Of a stretch of DNA of 12,752 bases, positions 10,092 to 12,752 are shown one piece after another. This DNA is from an uncultured Pseudomonadaceae bacterium (GTDB taxonomy: Bacteria; Pseudomonadota; Gammaproteobacteria; Pseudomonadales; Pseudomonadaceae): the NCBI GenBank assembly GCA_947630465.1, contig CANRHT010000041.1:1-12752 (forward strand). The letters are read 5' to 3'. The notes under the pieces were generated by a model that saw nothing but the letters and a program-made list of their open reading frames with translations, did not search any database and was not told the origin of the DNA. Made by a program: the position numbers and the translations under genes. Positions within the stretch are counted from its first letter, which is position 1. Each line of letters starts with the position of its first letter.

Positions 10092-10711
10092 GTGTAGTGG
10101 ACTCCTTTAAAAGCTTAGGCAAAATCGACTTTGCCGAGCTGGATCTAAATAACATAGGTTCTTGGCCTGCAGCGGTACGTGCTTTAGCCTGTATTATTCT
10201 CTTTGTAGCTGTATTGGCCTTGGGTTATTTTATGCATTTAACTGACTTGCAAGAGTCGTTGGATCGCAATAAACAACAGGAAGTGACCTTAAAAGAGGAA
10301 TTTACCCTTAAGGTGCGTCAAGCAGCTAACCTTGAAGAATATAAAGAGCAAATGCAGTTGATGGAAGCTTCGTTTGAAGCTTTATTGCGTCAACTGCCCA
10401 GTGACACTGAAGTGCCTGGCTTGCTTGAAGATATCACCAGCGCCGGACTTAACTCGGGTCTAGAGTTTGAGGAAATTAAGCTCTTACCTGAACTGACCCA
10501 GCCTTTTTATATTGAATTACCGATTCAGGTGAAAGTGTTTGGCACTTACCACGATCTGGCAACATTTGTGAGTGCGGTGGCCAGTATGCCGCGGATCGTG
10601 ACATTGCATGACTTCTCTATTAAACCTGTGGTGGCTGGTAACAGCTCTAAATTAGCGATGAATATTTTAGTTAAAACCTATCGCTACAATGATAAAGGAG
10701 CGAAGAAATGA
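10088..10711 (+). CDS. pilO: Type IV pilus inner-membrane assembly protein PilO
   Basis: Bitopic inner-membrane partner of PilN; the PilN/PilO dimer binds PilP and aligns the motor with the secretin. The product is 207 residues, the length I recall for P. aeruginosa PilO. It has a short cytoplasmic part with LDLNNIGSWPAAV (18-30), one membrane segment (about 29-49), a coiled-coil region (about 52-104), and a ferredoxin-like domain (about 108-200). The conserved stretches are QLPSDTEVPGLLEDI, GLEFEEIKLLPE and YHDLATFVS. The start overlaps the pilN stop as ATGA, with AAGGAG at 10075-10080. The stop overlaps the pilP start in the same way, so the stoichiometry of N, O and P is probably set by coupled translation. 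Confidence 0.97.
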   Translation: MSVVDSFKSLGKIDFAELDLNNIGSWPAAVRALACIILFVAVLALGYFMHLTDLQESLDRNKQQEVTLKEEFTLKVRQAANLEEYKEQMQLMEASFEALLRQLPSDTEVPGLLEDITSAGLNSGLEFEEIKLLPELTQPFYIELPIQVKVFGTYHDLATFVSAVASMPRIVTLHDFSIKPVVAGNSSKLAMNILVKTYRYNDKGAKK

Positions 10712-11235
10712 AGCGCTCACATTATATAGTTGCTGCTGTTTTATCTTTAGGCTTAGTGGGATGTGACTCCTCGGGGAGTTTTGCTGATCTGCAAACTTTT
10801 ATGGATGAAGTGCGCGCACGCCCTAAAGGTGCTATTGAACCTATGCCTAAAGAGGTTATTTACGAGCCTTTTACTTATGTTGCCGCCGCTTTGCGCAGTC
10901 CTTTTCAGCCGCCAGTTAAAATAGACTTTGTCAGCCAGCAGAAAGGCAATGCCGATGTGCAGCCTGATGAAACACGTGTAAAGCAGTTTCTGGAAGGCTT
11001 TAACATTGAAAGTTTTGTGATGGTGGGCACGCTGTCGAATGAAGCAGGTGTGTATGCTCTAATTCGTGGTGGCGATGGTGTACACCGGATACGCATGGGT
11101 GATTATCTAGGTGGTAACCACGGGCGTGTTGTAGCTATTACTGCTGCAGGTGTAGAGATTATTGAAATTGTATCGGATGGAGATGGTGGCTGGTTAGAGC
11201 GGCCAAGAACTCTGGCTTTGCAGGAACGCTCTTGA
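10708..11235 (+). CDS. pilP: Type IV pilus lipoprotein PilP
   Basis: Lipoprotein that bridges the PilN/PilO dimer to the periplasmic N-domains of PilQ. The product is 175 residues. A lipoprotein signal is clear: MKRSHY, a hydrophobic run, then the lipobox LVGC with the lipidated Cys19. Asp at +2 (Asp20) is the classical inner-membrane retention signal, which fits PilP's known place at the inner membrane. Residues about 20-90 are a low-complexity linker that binds PilN/O in known homologues. Residues about 98-172 (FNIESFVMVGTLSN..., VHRIRMGDYLGGNHGRV) form the small beta-sandwich HR domain that contacts PilQ. AAAGGAG just upstream and an ATGA overlap with pilO support the start. A 49-base gap separates it from pilQ. 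Confidence 0.96.
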   Translation: MKRSHYIVAAVLSLGLVGCDSSGSFADLQTFMDEVRARPKGAIEPMPKEVIYEPFTYVAAALRSPFQPPVKIDFVSQQKGNADVQPDETRVKQFLEGFNIESFVMVGTLSNEAGVYALIRGGDGVHRIRMGDYLGGNHGRVVAITAAGVEIIEIVSDGDGGWLERPRTLALQERS

Positions 11236-11284
11236 GTGGGCTGCTCATAACAACTGACTATTTGAAAGCACAACGGAATTGAAC

Positions 11285-12752
11285 ATGAAAACAAAATTAT
11301 CTCGGATCGGTATGACATTACTAGCAGCGGCGCTATCGCCAGCTCTGCTAGCCGCTAATTTAGAGTCGCTCAATGTAGCCACGCTACCAGGCGATAAAAT
11401 TGAGTTGAAATTAGGTTTTGATGAAGCCATTACTGCACCGCGTGGTTACACCATTGAGCAGCCCGCGCGTATCGCTTTAGATTTGCCCGGCGTTAAAAAT
11501 AAACTGGGTGCAAAAAACCGTGAGCTTGGTTCTGGAAATGCACGCAGTATCAACATTATTGAAGCGCAAGACCGTACTCGTTTAATCATTAATATGAGTA
11601 CCTTATCTGCTTATAACACGCGTGCAGAAGGTAACTTCTTGTATGTGGTGGTCGGAGACGGTGTAGCCGCTTCTGCACCCGTACCCAATACGCCGATTGT
11701 TAAGCCTTACGTGGCAAAAAAAGCGGGCATTAGTAACATTGATTTCCAGCGTGGCGATCAAGGTGAAGGTAATGTTGTTATCGCTTTAGATGATCCAAGT
11801 AGTACACCTGACATTCAAGATCAGGGCGGTAAAATCCGTTTAACCTTTGCTAAGTCGGCGTTACCTGAAGCATTGCGTGTGCGCTTAGACGTAAAAGATT
11901 TTGCCACACCTGTGCAGTTTGTCAGTGCCAGTGAGTCAGGCGGTAAGGTATCTATTGTTATTGAACCAACCGGTGTGTACGACTACTTAGCCTACCAAAC
12001 CGATGACAAACTCACGATCAGTGTTAAACCTGTGACTGAAGAGCAAATTGAGAAGCGTAATGCCGAGCGTTTTGCTTATACGGGTGAGAAGCTGTCGTTA
12101 AACTTCCAAGACATTGATGTGCGTTCAGTACTGCAGTTGATTGCTGACTTTACCGACTTAAACTTAGTCGCCAGTGACACTGTGCAGGGCAATATCACTT
12201 TACGCTTACAGAATGTACCTTGGGATCAGGCTTTGGATTTGGTATTGAAAACCAAAGGTTTGGATAAGCGTAAAATCGGTAACGTACTGCTAGTTGCGCC
12301 TGCTGATGAAATTGCAGCACGCGAACGTCAAGAGATGGAAGCACAGAAGCAAATTGCTGAGCTGGCGCCATTACGCCGTGAACTGATTCAAGTGAATTAT
12401 GCGAAAGCGTCACAGATTGCAGCACTGTTCCAGTCCGTGACCAGTGATCAGAGTGATGTGCGTGGTTCTGTCACGGTGGATGACCGCACCAACAGTATCA
12501 TTGCGTATCAGACACAAGAAAAGCTGGATGAGTTACGTCGTGTCGTTGCGCAGCTGGATATTCCTGTGCGTCAGGTGATGATTGAAGCGCGTATTGTTGA
12601 AGCTAACGTTGACTACAGCAAAAGCCTTGGCGTGCGTTGGGATGGTAGTTTTAAAAGAAGAAGTAATAATAACTGGGCTGCCAATGGTGGTTTAGGTGGT
12701 TCTGAGAATACCTTTGTTGATCTTGGGGTGACTGCTCCGACAGCAGGTCTGG
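11285..12752 (+). CDS. pilQ: Type IV pilus secretin PilQ (3' end cut by window edge)
   Basis: Multimeric outer-membrane channel through which the type IV pilus passes. The window holds 489 codons; the P. aeruginosa protein is about 714 residues, so most of the beta-barrel gate is missing. In order: a Sec signal peptide (1-24, MKTKLSRIGMTLLAAALSPA...), two AMIN domains that bind peptidoglycan (about 26-123 and 148-247), the N0/STN domain (about 265-340, YTGEKLSLNFQDIDVRSVL), and the N1 secretin_N domain (about 365-428). The secretin core then starts near PVRQVMIEARIVEANVDYSKSLGVRW (428-452) and is cut. The start ATG 11285 has CGGAA about 7 bases upstream. Unlike the earlier genes of the operon it does not overlap its neighbour; the 49-base gap shows no terminator or clear promoter, so it is probably cotranscribed with pilP. 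Confidence 0.96.
   Translation, partial: MKTKLSRIGMTLLAAALSPALLAANLESLNVATLPGDKIELKLGFDEAITAPRGYTIEQPARIALDLPGVKNKLGAKNRELGSGNARSINIIEAQDRTRLIINMSTLSAYNTRAEGNFLYVVVGDGVAASAPVPNTPIVKPYVAKKAGISNIDFQRGDQGEGNVVIALDDPSSTPDIQDQGGKIRLTFAKSALPEALRVRLDVKDFATPVQFVSASESGGKVSIVIEPTGVYDYLAYQTDDKLTISVKPVTEEQIEKRNAERFAYTGEKLSLNFQDIDVRSVLQLIADFTDLNLVASDTVQGNITLRLQNVPWDQALDLVLKTKGLDKRKIGNVLLVAPADEIAARERQEMEAQKQIAELAPLRRELIQVNYAKASQIAALFQSVTSDQSDVRGSVTVDDRTNSIIAYQTQEKLDELRRVVAQLDIPVRQVMIEARIVEANVDYSKSLGVRWDGSFKRRSNNNWAANGGLGGSENTFVDLGVTAPTAGL

Noticed and set aside
12195..12425. 76-residue minus-strand open frame within pilQ
   Set aside because: Shadow of the conserved PilQ N0/N1 domain coding sequence.

Overview
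This is ordinary, gene-dense chromosomal DNA from a gammaproteobacterium. From my memory of the Pseudomonas sequences, nearly every protein reads like a Pseudomonas orthologue: HemB has the same 337-residue length and K205/K260 numbering, PilM has 354 residues, and the short malic enzyme has 422. The order rpmE - nuclease - maeB - ponA/mrcA - pilMNOPQ is also the Pseudomonas order. The DNA is much less GC-rich than typical Pseudomonas, with many A/T third positions and A/T-rich spacers. That suggests a low-GC Pseudomonadaceae lineage (Thiopseudomonas/Denitrificimonas-like); this placement is an inference. I see no insertion sequence, prophage, CRISPR array, tRNA or rRNA gene.

Layout. Positions 1-3059, minus strand: hemB (porphobilinogen synthase, heme pathway) followed 18 bases later by ppk (polyphosphate kinase), which runs off the left edge. 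Positions 3060-3336: a spacer between divergent hemB and rpmE. Positions 3337-4370, plus strand: rpmE (ribosomal protein L31) and a secreted staphylococcal-nuclease-like protein, with an intrinsic terminator lying inside the nuclease's signal-peptide codons. Positions 4371-4519: the maeB promoter region, with a -10 box close to the gene and an upstream dyad. Positions 4520-5788: maeB. Positions 5809-5837: a bidirectional terminator shared with the convergent mrcA (PBP1A, 5860-8268, minus), preceded at the mrcA 3' end by a perfect 22-bp palindrome. Positions 8269-8451: the mrcA/pilM divergent spacer. Positions 8452-12752, plus strand: the type IV pilus alignment operon pilM-N-O-P-Q, with pilQ cut by the right edge.

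How the genes work together: PilM (cytoplasmic), PilN and PilO (inner membrane) and PilP (lipoprotein) form the alignment complex that joins the inner-membrane pilus motor to the PilQ outer-membrane secretin. The divergent mrcA makes peptidoglycan, through which the secretin must pass. The other genes are housekeeping: heme, polyphosphate, the ribosome, and C4/C3 carbon exchange.

The most notable points are the rpmE terminator embedded in the nuclease coding sequence, the junction that brings hemB-ppk next to rpmE (in P. aeruginosa these loci are far apart and priA faces rpmE), the palindrome at the mrcA end, and the dyad upstream of maeB. I found no clearly new multi-gene system.
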